Origin: Natronosporangium hydrolyticum
GTDB taxonomy: Bacteria > Actinomycetota > Actinomycetes > Mycobacteriales > Micromonosporaceae
Length of the DNA stretch: 64,000 nucleotides
Direction of reading: 5' to 3'
Assembly: GCF_016925615.1 (NCBI RefSeq)
Contig: NZ_CP070499.1
Coordinates: 372,001-436,000, forward strand
Shown: positions 25,051-34,194 of the stretch, piece after piece
How positions within the stretch are numbered: the first letter of the stretch is position 1
Layout of the letters: every line of letters starts with the position of its first letter
The notes under the pieces: model-generated
Databases searched by the model: none
What the model saw: only the letters and a program-made list of their open reading frames with translations
What the model was told of the DNA's origin: nothing
Position numbers and translations under genes: made by a program

Positions 25051-25470
25051 TCAGCCCTGTTGCGCCTCGAGTTGGGCGCGGAGCCGTGCTTCGCGTTCGC
25101 GGAGCTCGGTGGTGAATTCGTCCCCGAAGTCCTCGGCCTCGAAGACTGGCCGGATCTCCACCTCGCCGTCGGGGAACGGGATCCGCTTGGCCCATTCGAT
25201 CGCCTCCGCGAGCGAGCTGACCTGCCATAGCCAGAAGCCGGCGATCAGCTCCTTGGTCTCGGTGAACGGACCGTCGCGGATGGTGCGGTCCCGGCCGCTG
25301 TAGCGCAGCCGGACGCCACGGTCGCTGGGGTGCAACCCTTCACCGGCCAGGATCACCCCGGCTTCGGCCAGTTGCTCGTTGTAGGAGCTCATGTCGGCCA
25401 GCTCCGCCTCGGTGGGCAGCACTCCGGCCTCAGAATCCTCGGAGGCCTTCACTAGCACCATCACTCGCAT
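25051..25470 (-). CDS. YciI/DGPF-domain protein
   Basis: 139 residues. MRVMVLVKASEDSEAGVLP and RDRTIRDGPFTETKELIAGFWLWQVSSLAEAIEWA form the DGPF (PhnB/YciI-like) ferredoxin-fold dimer; the motif DGPFTETKE is exact. In actinobacteria these proteins often sit beside ECF sigma-factor genes (SigG/SigJ type), but no sigma gene is present here. The C-terminal ~25 residues are a charged helix. Function unknown. Convergent with the oxidoreductase upstream. Confidence 0.88.
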   Translation of the reverse strand: MRVMVLVKASEDSEAGVLPTEAELADMSSYNEQLAEAGVILAGEGLHPSDRGVRLRYSGRDRTIRDGPFTETKELIAGFWLWQVSSLAEAIEWAKRIPFPDGEVEIRPVFEAEDFGDEFTTELREREARLRAQLEAQQG

Positions 25471-25678
25471 TCTTCTCTCCTCTGGTGAGTAGATGTCGGC
25501 ACTGGGCGGTTGCCAGCGTCACTTACTCGTCGCCGGGGCGGGCGGGTTTTCGACGTGCTCGTGGAGAATTCTGGCGGTCGGGGGGTGATCTGGGCCACGA
25601 TTGAGTTGAGGGGGTGGCCCGGCGGGGGTGCGCCCGGGCGCTCGGGCCTCCCGGCGGACGCAGACGGGGGTGAGCGCG

Positions 25679-25954
25679 ATGACGGCGATGAAGAGCTGGG
25701 CGGTCGAGGTCGAGATCAGCGAGCACGACGACGAACGCCGGACCCAGGCGGAGGCGCGGTTGCGGACCGGCAAGGGGGTTGAGCTACGGGGCGTCGGAGT
25801 CGCCTGGCGGAACCCGACCGATCTTGAGGTGCCGGAGATCGGCGACGAACTCGCGGCGGCGCGGGCGTTGAGCGACCTCGCCGGCAAGCTCCGGGAGACC
25901 GCGGCGGACGACATCGGGCAGATGACGCACGAGCGGGTCTGGCTCGGCGGCTGA
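25679..25954 (+). CDS. DUF1876-family small protein (dsRBD-like)
   Basis: 91 residues, with a second possible ATG at 25688. KSWAVEVEISEHDDERRTQAEARLRTGKGVELRGVGVAWRNPTD is the DUF1876 pattern: beta strand, arginine-rich helix, G-x-G strand. The rest (IGDELAAARALSDLAGKLRETAADDI) is a single helix. The family is common near universal-stress and CBS genes in actinobacteria. The function is not known. The 208-nt gap upstream (25471-25678) shows no clear promoter. Confidence 0.78.
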   Translation: MTAMKSWAVEVEISEHDDERRTQAEARLRTGKGVELRGVGVAWRNPTDLEVPEIGDELAAARALSDLAGKLRETAADDIGQMTHERVWLGG

Positions 25955-25994
25955 CGGCCGAGTGGCGCCGTGGCCTTTCCGGCCTCCGCGGCGC

Positions 25995-26008
25995 GGGACT
26001 TTCGCCCC
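25995..26008 (+). promoter_or_regulatory. DevR/OsdR-like palindrome upstream of the CBS gene
   Basis: GGGACTTTCGCCCC resembles the GGGAC-N4-GTCCC core of DosR/DevR (hypoxia/nitric-oxide) boxes. It lies ~150 nt before the CBS-BON gene. The rest of 25955-26155 shows no gene. Confidence 0.35.
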
Positions 26009-26155
26009 GTCGAGGGGGGACGTGCGGCGTCGCCGGATAGTGACCGGTGGCTCTGACCCGCTGGTGGCTCGGCTAGTTAGCGTCGATTCAGCCCGGCGAC
26101 CAGAGGCTGAGGGCCCCGAGACGCTTGCCGGCGACGAGAGGCTGAGGTTAAGACG

Positions 26156-26866
26156 ATGCGTACCTGGCTGGTAGACGACGTGATGACTACCGGCGTAGCC
26201 ACCGTGACCGCGGATACTCCCTATCGGGAGATCGCCGACACGCTGGTTGCCCGGCGGGTAAGTGCGGTACCGGTGCTCGATGCCGAGGGCCGAGTGGTGG
26301 GGGTGGTCTCCGCCACCGACCTTATGTATAAAGTGGAGTATGGTGGCGCCGAGGAGGGCCATCACCATCATCTCCTGGCCGGTCCGCGGCAACGGCAGGC
26401 GCGGACGAAGGCGCGGGGCGGGGTGGCCCGGCAGTTGATGTCGACGCCCGCGGTCACCATCGGTGCTGGCGCCAGCTTGTCGGTGGCGGCCCGGCTGATG
26501 GATACCGAGTCGGTGAAACGATTGCCGGTCACCGACTCGGACGGCCGGTTGGTCGGCGTCGTCGCCCGCTCCGACCTGCTGCGGGTCTACCTGCGGCCGG
26601 ACGCGGAGATCGAGCGGGATGTCGCCGAGGAGGTGCTGCGCCGGACCCTGTGGGTGGAGCCGGACACGATCCGGGTCCGTTCCCGAAACGGGGTGGTCAC
26701 GCTCACCGGCCGGGTGGACCGATTCTCCACCCAGCAACTGGCGGTGAAGCTGACCAGCGCGGTGCCGGGGGTGGTCGAGGTGGTGGACCGGCTCGGCTTC
26801 GACTTCGACGACCGCCGGGTGGCAGCGCCGCCGGTCTATGCGGCGGGCCCGTTCGGTCATCCGTGA
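26156..26866 (+). CDS. CBS-pair and BON-domain protein
   Basis: 236 residues. Two CBS motifs (VDDVMTTGVATVTADTPYREIADTLVARRVSAVPVLD and RQLMSTPAVTIGAGASLSVAARLMDTESVKRLPVTD) span residues ~5-140 and should bind adenine nucleotides. A BON domain follows (residues ~155-220; IRVRSRNGVVTLTGRVDRFSTQQLAVKLTSAVPGVVEVVDRL), a phospholipid- or ligand-binding fold. The linker has a HHHH stretch at about residue 66. Soluble. It resembles hypoxia-regulated CBS proteins, which fits the DevR-like site upstream. Its 3' end overlaps the convergent CapA-like gene by 10 nt. Confidence 0.88.
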   Translation: MRTWLVDDVMTTGVATVTADTPYREIADTLVARRVSAVPVLDAEGRVVGVVSATDLMYKVEYGGAEEGHHHHLLAGPRQRQARTKARGGVARQLMSTPAVTIGAGASLSVAARLMDTESVKRLPVTDSDGRLVGVVARSDLLRVYLRPDAEIERDVAEEVLRRTLWVEPDTIRVRSRNGVVTLTGRVDRFSTQQLAVKLTSAVPGVVEVVDRLGFDFDDRRVAAPPVYAAGPFGHP

Positions 26867-27984
26867 TCCGGCTCCACCCGGAGGGTGCCGTCCCCGTCGA
26901 CCAGCACCCGACTCCCGTACGGGCGGCTGAGCTGGTCCAGGGTCGCGGCGAGCAGCGTCGTCTCCGCAACGGTGGTCGGCGCCAGCTGGAGTCGCCGCAT
27001 CCGCAGCGGCGCCATGCTGAGGCCTCGCAGCTCGCCGGTGGCGACGGCGAACCGGGCAAAGTAGAGCAGCCGTAGGTCGGGCCGGAAACGCTCGTACCCG
27101 GTGATCCCCTCGTAGTCGTCGATGAGGTCGCCGCAGCCGTAGAGGATCGGGCGCCCCCGGTAGAACTCGATCGGGCGGAAATGATGCGACGAGTGGCCGT
27201 GCACCAGATCTACGCCGCCGTCGATCAGGCGGTGCGCGAAGGCTGTCTGAGCGGCCGGGACCTCGTACCCCCAGTTTGCGCCCCAGTGGACAGAGGCGAC
27301 CGTGATGTCACCCGGCCGGGCCGCCGCCCGCAGCTGGTCGGCGACGGCGCCGGCGGTGGTGGTCGACAGGTCGGGCAGCAGATTGACGCCGGGCCGGCCG
27401 GCCGTCGCCGCCCAGTGCCGGGGTACCCCGGCGGTGCCGCTGCCGTAGCCGGCGACGATGACCCGACAGGCGCCCCCGGCGACCGGGATGGCCGCGGGCG
27501 CGGCGGCGGTGGCGGCGTCAACGCCGGCCCCGACGGGGGTGAGGCCCACCGAAGCGAGCGCGTCGAGCGTGTCGAGCAGGCCGACGGGGCCGAAGTCCAG
27601 GGTGTGGTTGTTCGCCAGGATGCAGGCGTCCGGTCGGGCGATGCGGATGACGTCGATGTTCGCCGGGGACATCCGGTAGTGCACCGCTTTGCCGGGCTCG
27701 GGTGCGCCGCGGCTGGTGATGCTGGTCTCCAGGTTGATGATGCGGACCGCTGGTTCGGCCGCGGCGAGCCGGTCTAGCACCTCTCCCCAGGGCCAGCTCG
27801 GGTCGGCGGGGCGCGGGGCCGGCCCGTGGGCGGTCTCGGCGAGCGCGAGGTAGGTGCGGGCGTCGGTGACGTAGCCTTCCCACAGCTGCGGGTCGCCCGG
27901 ATGGGGCAGTAGCTGGTCGACGCCGCGCCCGGTCATGACATCACCGGTGAGACACAGAGTCAGGTCACCGTGGCGGGCAGTCAC
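26857..27984 (-). CDS. CapA-family (PGA_cap) metallophosphatase-like protein
   Basis: 375 residues with no signal peptide. LTLCLTGDVMTGRGVDQLLP supplies the GD metal motif; RIINLETSIT, CILANNHTLDFG and VHWGANWGYE, ending in VHGHSSHHFRPIEFY, complete the calcineurin-like site of the CapA/PgsA group. Family members are linked to poly-gamma-glutamate capsule synthesis, though many stand-alone soluble copies have unknown roles. There are no pgsB/C homologues here. Residues ~30-70 (TYLALAETAHGPAPRP) are typical of the Actinobacteria-type protein. Confidence 0.87.
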   Translation of the reverse strand: MTARHGDLTLCLTGDVMTGRGVDQLLPHPGDPQLWEGYVTDARTYLALAETAHGPAPRPADPSWPWGEVLDRLAAAEPAVRIINLETSITSRGAPEPGKAVHYRMSPANIDVIRIARPDACILANNHTLDFGPVGLLDTLDALASVGLTPVGAGVDAATAAAPAAIPVAGGACRVIVAGYGSGTAGVPRHWAATAGRPGVNLLPDLSTTTAGAVADQLRAAARPGDITVASVHWGANWGYEVPAAQTAFAHRLIDGGVDLVHGHSSHHFRPIEFYRGRPILYGCGDLIDDYEGITGYERFRPDLRLLYFARFAVATGELRGLSMAPLRMRRLQLAPTTVAETTLLAATLDQLSRPYGSRVLVDGDGTLRVEPDHG

Positions 27985-28151
27985 TTCTCCACGGTACGCC
28001 GAGCCGACGTTTGGAACGCATCAAGTTCTTAGCGGAGTTGATACGGCATTGTTAACTGGGTGGTCCACCGGTTATCCGCCCGGTGGGCCCACCACTGGCG
28101 GGGGCGGGTGTCAGACTCCGTCAGAGTGCGGTCTCCTTCAGTGCCGCAATT

Positions 28152-28186
28152 GGTGGGGCCCAGGGTCAGCACCCCCGGGCCCCACC
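28152..28186. repeat. Hairpin in the leader of the first substrate-binding protein
   Basis: Perfect 10-bp arms GGTGGGGCCC and GGGCCCCACC with a 15-nt loop, in the 365-nt gap between divergent genes (27985-28349). It could be an attenuator for the downstream lipoprotein gene or a leftover terminator. No other gene is visible in the gap. Confidence 0.45.
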
Positions 28187-28349
28187 CACGGCGCGCTCGT
28201 TTGGTTCTCCTCAAGCTCGCCGCTGAGGTGTACCGCTCATCCTCGCCTCAGCGTCTCGGCCGTGGCGGGTCATGGCCGGGGCGGCCGGCCAGCCATCTCG
28301 TCGACCTATCCCAGATGAGGTGGCTCTGAGAGAGATGCGAGAGACGACG

Positions 28350-30119
28350 ATGCGGAGACGATGGTTCAGCCTGGCGGTGGCGGCGGGTGCCGGCACCGCG
28401 CTGGTGCTGGCCGGGTGCGCGGCCGAGTCGAGCGATACTGACGCCGCGCCTGGCTTCGAAGACTGTGTGGAGAACCCCAACGAGTGCAACACCGCCGACC
28501 GCGCCGACGGCGGCACCATGGTCTGGGCCCTGGATCAGGCCCCCGACGGCTACTTCCCGTGGTCTTCCGAGGGTGGCTCGGTCTACACGCTGCAGGCCAT
28601 CCACGGGATTCTGCCCTACTTCGGGCAGTTCATGCCTGATGGCGAGTACGACTACAACATGGACGTCCTCGCCGCCGAGCCGGAGCTGCTCAGCGAAGAC
28701 CCGTTCGTGGTCGAGTTCCAGCTCGACGAGGCGGCCGAGTGGAACGACGGCACCCCGATCAGCGCTGACGACGTGCGGATCACCTGGATGATGAGCACCA
28801 GCGAGGGCGAGGGCCACTGCGAAGGCTGCCGCCCGCGGGCCACCGGCAACTTCGACGTGATCGAAGACGTGTCGGGCTCGGAGGACGGCAAGACCGTCAC
28901 CATCACCTACAAGGACGGGATCGCCGTCCCGGAGTGGTTCTCGTTCGGTAGCGCCCACAACATCATCGGTGGGATCGCGCCGGCGCACGTCGCCGAGCAG
29001 CAGGGCTGGGACATCGACACCCCGTCCGACCTCGGTGAGTACTTCGAGTACCTGAATGACAACCCGGCCGAGTTCTCCGGCGGCCCCTACCTGCTCGAGT
29101 CGTTCGACATCGACACCCAGGTGGTGAAGGTGCCGAACCCGAACTGGTACGGCGAGGTGCAGCCGACCCTGGACCGGCTGGTGATGCGGTTCCTGACCGA
29201 TGAGGACACCTGGCTGCCGGCGCTGCAGAACGACGAGCTGCACGGCGGGTCGCCCGCCGGCTTCGCCGAGGACGTGGTCCGGCAGGTGCGGGACATGGAG
29301 GGCGTCCGGGTGCACATCCAGCCCGGGCCGTCCTGGGAGCACCTTGACCTGAACCTGGACAACCAGTGGCTGGGTGAGCACCAGGAGCTGCGGGAGGCGA
29401 TCTTCGTCGCGGTCGACGCCGAGGACATCGCGGACCGGAACTTCGCCGCCATCTTCCCCGACTACCAGTTGCGTACCAACCATGTGCACAGCGAGGACAG
29501 CGAGTTCCACGTCGACCATCTTGAGGGCACCGGGCAGGGCACCGGCGACGTCGAGATGGCGCGGGAGATCCTGGAGGCCGCCGGCTTCGAGGGCATGGAC
29601 GAGGGCCCGGGTGGGTTGACCTACGACGGCGAGACCGTGGGGCCGTTCCGGCTGCGCTCCACCTCGGCGCCGGCGCGGGCCACCGCCCAGCAGCTGATCC
29701 AGGGCTACCTGGCGGAGATCGGCATCGAGGCCAACATCGAGCCGACCGACGACCTCGGTGGCACCCTGGTCGCCCAGGACTACGACCTCATGCAGTACGG
29801 CTGGAGCGGTAGCCCGCTCTTCACCGGCATCGGCAGCCAGTACTGGGAGACCGGCAGCAGCTCGAACTACGGCAACTACAGCAACGACGAGGTGGACGCG
29901 CTGATCGAGCAGGAGCAGCAGGCACCCACGCTGGAGGAGTCGGCGGCGCTGCACGACCAGATGATGGAGCTGGTCGTGGACGACGCATACGTGCTGCCGC
30001 TCTACGACTCGCCGGTGTATGTGTTCGTCTCGGAGGACTACGCCAACGTCCGCGACAACACGAACACCAGCCTCCGGGCGATGTATGAGCACCACTATTG
30101 GGGCGAAGCTGCCCAGTAG
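28350..30119 (+). CDS. Family-5 (peptide/nickel type) ABC substrate-binding lipoprotein, copy 1
   Basis: 589 residues from the ATG at 28350 (an ATG at 28335 adds five). The signal peptide RRRWFSLAVAAGAGTALVLAGC gives a lipobox LAGC. The mature N-terminus has FEDCVENPNECN, two cysteines conserved in copy 2. SBP_bac_5 features follow: DYNMDVLAAEPE, WNDGTPISADDVRITWMM, the GGPYLLESFD strand and PNPNWYGEVQP. The protein is very acidic. By family it binds oligopeptides or similar solutes outside the membrane for an ABC importer. No permease or ATPase gene is adjacent. A strong terminator follows. Confidence 0.9.
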   Translation: MRRRWFSLAVAAGAGTALVLAGCAAESSDTDAAPGFEDCVENPNECNTADRADGGTMVWALDQAPDGYFPWSSEGGSVYTLQAIHGILPYFGQFMPDGEYDYNMDVLAAEPELLSEDPFVVEFQLDEAAEWNDGTPISADDVRITWMMSTSEGEGHCEGCRPRATGNFDVIEDVSGSEDGKTVTITYKDGIAVPEWFSFGSAHNIIGGIAPAHVAEQQGWDIDTPSDLGEYFEYLNDNPAEFSGGPYLLESFDIDTQVVKVPNPNWYGEVQPTLDRLVMRFLTDEDTWLPALQNDELHGGSPAGFAEDVVRQVRDMEGVRVHIQPGPSWEHLDLNLDNQWLGEHQELREAIFVAVDAEDIADRNFAAIFPDYQLRTNHVHSEDSEFHVDHLEGTGQGTGDVEMAREILEAAGFEGMDEGPGGLTYDGETVGPFRLRSTSAPARATAQQLIQGYLAEIGIEANIEPTDDLGGTLVAQDYDLMQYGWSGSPLFTGIGSQYWETGSSSNYGNYSNDEVDALIEQEQQAPTLEESAALHDQMMELVVDDAYVLPLYDSPVYVFVSEDYANVRDNTNTSLRAMYEHHYWGEAAQ

Positions 30120-30142
30120 GGCAGAATAACTCCTGGCTAGCG

Positions 30143-30182
30143 GGGGTCTGGTGCGGGACGGTAAGGTCCCGCACCGGACCCC
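30143..30182 (+). terminator. Terminator after substrate-binding protein 1
   Basis: GGGTCTGGTGCGGGAC pairs with GTCCCGCACCGGACCC across a ~6-nt loop with one mismatch and is followed by TGTGTCTT. It separates the two paralogous lipoprotein genes into different units. Confidence 0.8.
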
Positions 30183-30277
30183 TGTGTCTTGGGGAGGCAG
30201 CCCTGTGAACCACCGCCCGAGCCCCGCGCCGCTACCGCGGCGGGCCTCGGGGAGGTGAGAAGGAGAACGAACACACG

Positions 30278-32047
30278 ATGCGAAGAAGACTGGCAGGAGT
30301 GGTGGCGGCGAGTGCCGCGACCGCATTGGTCCTGGTCGGCTGCGGTGCCGGCGAGGAGAGTGACAGCCAAGCTGGGAGCGGTTTCGAGGACTGCGTCGAG
30401 AACCCCAACGAGTGCAACAGTGGCGACACGCAGGAGGGCGGCGAGCTCACCTGGATCCTGGACGCCACCCCGGACGCGTACTTCCCCTGGTCGCCGGAGG
30501 GCGGCTCGGTCTACACGTTGCAGGCCATCCATGGCATTCTCCCCTATTTCGGGCAGTACCTGCCGGATGGTGAGTACGAGTACAACATGGACGTGCTCGC
30601 GGATGAGCCGGCGCTGATCAGCGAGGACCCGTTCATCACCGAGTGGCAGCTCAACGAGGACGCGGTCTGGAACGACGGCACCCCGATCAGCGCCGACGAC
30701 GTGCGAATTCTGTGGATGATGAGCACCAGCGAGGACGAGGGCCACTGCGAAGGCTGCCGCCCCCGCTCCTCCGGTTCCTTCGACATCATCGAGGACGTCG
30801 AGGGCTCGGACGACGGCAAGACCGTCACCATCACCTACAAGGAGGGCGTCTCCGTCCCGGAGTGGTTCGCCTTCGGTAGCGTCCACGGCATCATCGGTGG
30901 GCTCGCGCCGGCGCACATCGCCGAACAGCAGGGCTGGGACATCGACACCCCGTCCGACCTGGGTGAGTACTTCGAGTACCTGAACGACAACGTGCCGGAG
31001 TTCTCCGGCGGGCCGTACCTGATCGAGTCGTTCGACCTCGAGAACCAGATCGTCATGGTCCCGAACCCCGAGTGGTGGGGCGAGCCGGTCAACCTCGACC
31101 GGGTCGTCAAGCGGTTCATCTCGGCTGAGGACACCTGGGTGCCGGCGCTGAACAACGACGAGATCCACGGTGGTTCCCCGTCCACCTGGCCGGAGGACGT
31201 GATCCGGCAGCTGCTGGACCAGCAGGGTGTCCGGGTGCACATGCAGCCGGGGCCGAGCTGGGCGCACGTCGACATGAACATGGACAACGAGTGGCTCGGT
31301 GAGCACCAGGCCCTGCGGCAGGCGATCTTCACCGCGATCGACTCCGAGGACATCGCCCAGCGGGTCTTCGGCTCCCTGTTCCCGGACGTGACCGTGCGGA
31401 CCAACCACATCCACGGGCCGGACAGCGAGTTCCACGTCGACCACCTGGAGGGCACCGGGTACGGCACCGGTGACATCGAGGCGGCCCGGCAGCTGCTCGC
31501 CGACGCCGGCTTCGAGGGCATGGAGGACGGTGCTGGTGAGCTCAGCCTCGACGGCGAGCCGGTCGGCCCGCTGCGGCTGCGTTCGGGTGAGAGCCCGGCG
31601 CTGACCACCTCCACCGAGCTACAGCAGGCGGCGCTGGCCGAGATCGGCCTGGAGATCCAGATCCAGACCACCGACAACCTCGGCGGCACCCTGGGCAGCC
31701 AGGACTACGACCTGATGCAGTTCGGCTGGAGCGGCAGCCCGCTCTTCACCGGCGCTGGCGGCCAGTTCTGGGAGACCGGTGGCGGCAGCAACTTCGGCGG
31801 CTACAGCAACGACGAGGTCGACGCGCTGGTCGAGCAGGAGCGGCAGGCCACCACCCTGGAAGAGTCGGCGGCGCTGCACGACCAGATGATGGAGCTGGTG
31901 GTCGAGGACGCCTACGTGCTGCCGCTCTACGACACCCCGGTGTTCATCTTCGTCACCGAGGACTACGTCAATGTCCGCGACAACACCAACAGCAGCCTCC
32001 GGGGCATGGCTTCGCAGCCCGGTTGGGGGCTCGCGGCCGAGCAGTAA
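30278..32047 (+). CDS. Family-5 ABC substrate-binding lipoprotein, copy 2
   Basis: 589 residues, the same length as copy 1, with AAGGAG ahead of the ATG (about 10 nt). Lipobox LVGC. It shares FEDCVENPNECN, FPWS-EGGSVYTLQAIHGILPYFGQ, WNDGTPISADDVRI and the C-terminal SGSPLFTG-(x)n-SNDEVDALxEQE, so it is a tandem duplicate. Differences cluster in the middle of the second lobe (about residues 390-460) and at the mature N-terminus, suggesting altered ligand choice. Also lacks adjacent permease genes. It ends before a perfect-stem terminator. Confidence 0.9.
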   Translation: MRRRLAGVVAASAATALVLVGCGAGEESDSQAGSGFEDCVENPNECNSGDTQEGGELTWILDATPDAYFPWSPEGGSVYTLQAIHGILPYFGQYLPDGEYEYNMDVLADEPALISEDPFITEWQLNEDAVWNDGTPISADDVRILWMMSTSEDEGHCEGCRPRSSGSFDIIEDVEGSDDGKTVTITYKEGVSVPEWFAFGSVHGIIGGLAPAHIAEQQGWDIDTPSDLGEYFEYLNDNVPEFSGGPYLIESFDLENQIVMVPNPEWWGEPVNLDRVVKRFISAEDTWVPALNNDEIHGGSPSTWPEDVIRQLLDQQGVRVHMQPGPSWAHVDMNMDNEWLGEHQALRQAIFTAIDSEDIAQRVFGSLFPDVTVRTNHIHGPDSEFHVDHLEGTGYGTGDIEAARQLLADAGFEGMEDGAGELSLDGEPVGPLRLRSGESPALTTSTELQQAALAEIGLEIQIQTTDNLGGTLGSQDYDLMQFGWSGSPLFTGAGGQFWETGGGSNFGGYSNDEVDALVEQERQATTLEESAALHDQMMELVVEDAYVLPLYDTPVFIFVTEDYVNVRDNTNSSLRGMASQPGWGLAAEQ

Positions 32048-32084
32048 TCGCCCGGCGGTAACTCCGGCGCATCCGCGCTGACCA

Positions 32085-32120
32085 GGTCGGCCCCGGTCCC
32101 GGTAGGGACCGGGGCCGACC
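32085..32120. terminator. Terminator between substrate-binding protein 2 and the SARP-like gene
   Basis: A 16-bp perfect stem (GGTCGGCCCCGGTCCC with its complement) and a GGTA loop between convergent genes; acts in both directions. Confidence 0.85.
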
Positions 32121-32137
32121 CTTCGCTATCGGGTCGC

Positions 32138-34039
32138 TCAGCCAGCGGGTTGTTCGTCCAACTCGGCGGCGTAGGCCGCCACCAGCTCCGAGAGCCGGTA
32201 GCGCGGCTCGGCGGTGGCGTCGCTGTCCACCGGGTCCAGCAGGGCCGCCGCCACCAGCTCCTCGACCAGCAGGTCGCCGTCGCGTACGCCGGTCAACGCG
32301 GCCGCGGTGCTGGCAGAGAAGTGGCGGGTACCCAGCGGCGCCAACCGTCCCAACGCCCCGCGCGCCCGGGTGTCCAGGCTCAGATGGGTCTGGACCAACT
32401 CCGGGCGGACCGCCAGATCACCCACTGACAACTCATCCAGCCGGCGGCCCGGCTCCCGCAGCCGGGCGGCGAAGCGCTCCAGCCGCCACTCCGGATGGGC
32501 GGAGAGCCGCGCGGCCGCGATCTGCAGCGCCAACGGTGAACGGGCGCACGCGGCGCAGATCTCCGCAGCCGCGTCCGGCTCCGCCGCGACCCGACCGGCC
32601 CCGGCGAGCTTGCCCAGCAGCGTCAGCGCCGCCGCGTGGTCGAGCGGATCCAGCCGGACATGCGCCGCGTCCGGCAACCCGCCGAGCCGGCGGCGACCGG
32701 TGACCACCACCGCGGCGCTGCCGGTCCCGGGCAGCAACGGCCGCAGCTGGGCGGCGGAGGCGGCGTCGTCCAGCACCACCAGCACCCGCCGATCGGCCAA
32801 CCGAGCCCGCAGCGTCGCCGTCCGTTGCGGCAGCCCCGCTGGCACCGCGGCCGGCGCCAGGCCCGAGGCGATCAGCAGCTCCTCGATCACGTCCGCCGGC
32901 TTCGCCGGGTCGGTGACCCCGCCCAGCTGGATGAACCACTGACCGTCCGGGAACCGGTCTCGCAGCTGATGCGCCACATGTACCGCCAGTGCGCTCTTAC
33001 CGACCCCTGGGGCCCCGTTGATCGCGACCACGCCCACCGCGGTGCGCTCCGGGTCCGGGTCCAACCCGGCCACCAGCTCCTTGGTCAGCTGCTCGCGCCC
33101 CACGAAGTGCCATATGTCGGGCGGAAGCTGGCAAAGCGCTGCGAACGGGGCGCCGGCTGGCTCAGGCGCCGACCCGAGCTCGTCGGCGCCCGCCGGCGCC
33201 GGCTCGAACGGCTGCGCCATCGGCGCCGGAGGGCTGGGCGCAGCGAGCGGCGGCGGGGGCAACAGCTCCGGGTCCCGCCGCAGCACCCGCTCATGCAGCC
33301 GGCGTAGCTCGGTACCGGGCTCGTCGCCCAGCTCATCGACCATCCGGCGGCGCAGGTCGCCGTAGACCGTCAGCGCCTCGGCGTGCCGGCCAGCCCGGTG
33401 CAACGCCACCATCAGCTGCGCCGCGAGCGATTCGGTCAGCGGATACGCCGCCAGCGTCTCTGAGAGCGGGCCGATCACCTGCTCGTGCTCGCCGAGCCGC
33501 AGCTCTGCCTCGAAACGCTCGGTCAGCAACGCCAGCCGTTCATGCTCCAGCCCGGTGCGGACCCGCTCTGCCCAGTCGCCGCTGATCCCGGTCAGCGGCG
33601 GGCCGGACCACAGCTCGCCGGCGCTTCGCAGCAGCTCGACCGCGCGTCGCCGGGCGGCTGGGTCGCCCGTACCGGCGGCCGCCCGGGCCTGGGTCACCAG
33701 CTGGCGGGAACGGTGCAGGTCGATCTCGTCGGGGGCGAGCTCCAGCTGGTAGCCGCCAGCGCGGCGACGCAGTAGGGACTGCCCGGCGGCCGCGCCGTCG
33801 GTCGCCTCGGCCAGCAGCGAACGCAACCGGGACACGTAGGTGTAGAGCACCGTCCGGACATTGCGGGGCACCTGATCGCCCCAGACCCGCTCAATCAGCG
33901 TCTCCATCGGCACGGTCTGCCGCGGCGTCATCGCCAACACGGTGAACACGCAGCGTTGCCGCGGCCCGCCCAGGTCGACCCGACCGGCCGAACTCCCGAG
34001 CTCGACTGAGCCCAACAGTCGTACCCGCACGCCGATCAC
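32138..34039 (-). CDS. SARP/AfsR-type transcriptional regulator (OmpR-like HTH, BTAD, NB-ARC)
   Basis: 633 residues, GTG start (a second GTG 9 nt later gives MRVRLLG). Residues ~1-95 form the winged helix (LGGPRQRCVFTVLAMTPRQTVPMETLIERVWGD). Residues ~100-255 are the BTAD helical domain (ERLALLTERFEAELRLGEHEQVI...GDLRRRMVDELGDEPGTELRRLH). A Pro/Ala linker leads to an NB-ARC ATPase (GAPGVGKSALAVHVA; VLVVLDDAASAAQLRPLLP; ARSPLALQIAAARL). AfsR's C-terminal TPR array is absent. Such proteins activate secondary-metabolite or cell-surface operons; no biosynthetic cluster is visible. It is divergent from the prolyl oligopeptidase gene, with a 155-nt shared upstream region. Confidence 0.9.
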   Translation of the reverse strand: MIGVRVRLLGSVELGSSAGRVDLGGPRQRCVFTVLAMTPRQTVPMETLIERVWGDQVPRNVRTVLYTYVSRLRSLLAEATDGAAAGQSLLRRRAGGYQLELAPDEIDLHRSRQLVTQARAAAGTGDPAARRRAVELLRSAGELWSGPPLTGISGDWAERVRTGLEHERLALLTERFEAELRLGEHEQVIGPLSETLAAYPLTESLAAQLMVALHRAGRHAEALTVYGDLRRRMVDELGDEPGTELRRLHERVLRRDPELLPPPPLAAPSPPAPMAQPFEPAPAGADELGSAPEPAGAPFAALCQLPPDIWHFVGREQLTKELVAGLDPDPERTAVGVVAINGAPGVGKSALAVHVAHQLRDRFPDGQWFIQLGGVTDPAKPADVIEELLIASGLAPAAVPAGLPQRTATLRARLADRRVLVVLDDAASAAQLRPLLPGTGSAAVVVTGRRRLGGLPDAAHVRLDPLDHAAALTLLGKLAGAGRVAAEPDAAAEICAACARSPLALQIAAARLSAHPEWRLERFAARLREPGRRLDELSVGDLAVRPELVQTHLSLDTRARGALGRLAPLGTRHFSASTAAALTGVRDGDLLVEELVAAALLDPVDSDATAEPRYRLSELVAAYAAELDEQPAG

Positions 34040-34194
34040 CCCCCGTCACTGGCCGACCTGCAGACCCTTCGATAGTGAAGGCGCGTGAGGAGACCCAAAA
34101 GGTTGGCGACACCCGGAAGATCGCGATTCTCATCACTCTCCCGCGTCGCGCTACGGTCTAGGAGGCCGGGGGAGAGCGACAAGGAGGTCGGAGC

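Noticed and set aside
28248-30326. 692-codon minus-strand frame opposite the first substrate-binding protein
   Set aside because: Antisense shadow; no conserved domain, and it runs through the terminator and promoter regions.
32138-34039. Secondary-metabolite cluster suggested by the SARP-like regulator
   Set aside because: No biosynthetic genes lie within the window around it; the regulator alone is not evidence of a cluster.
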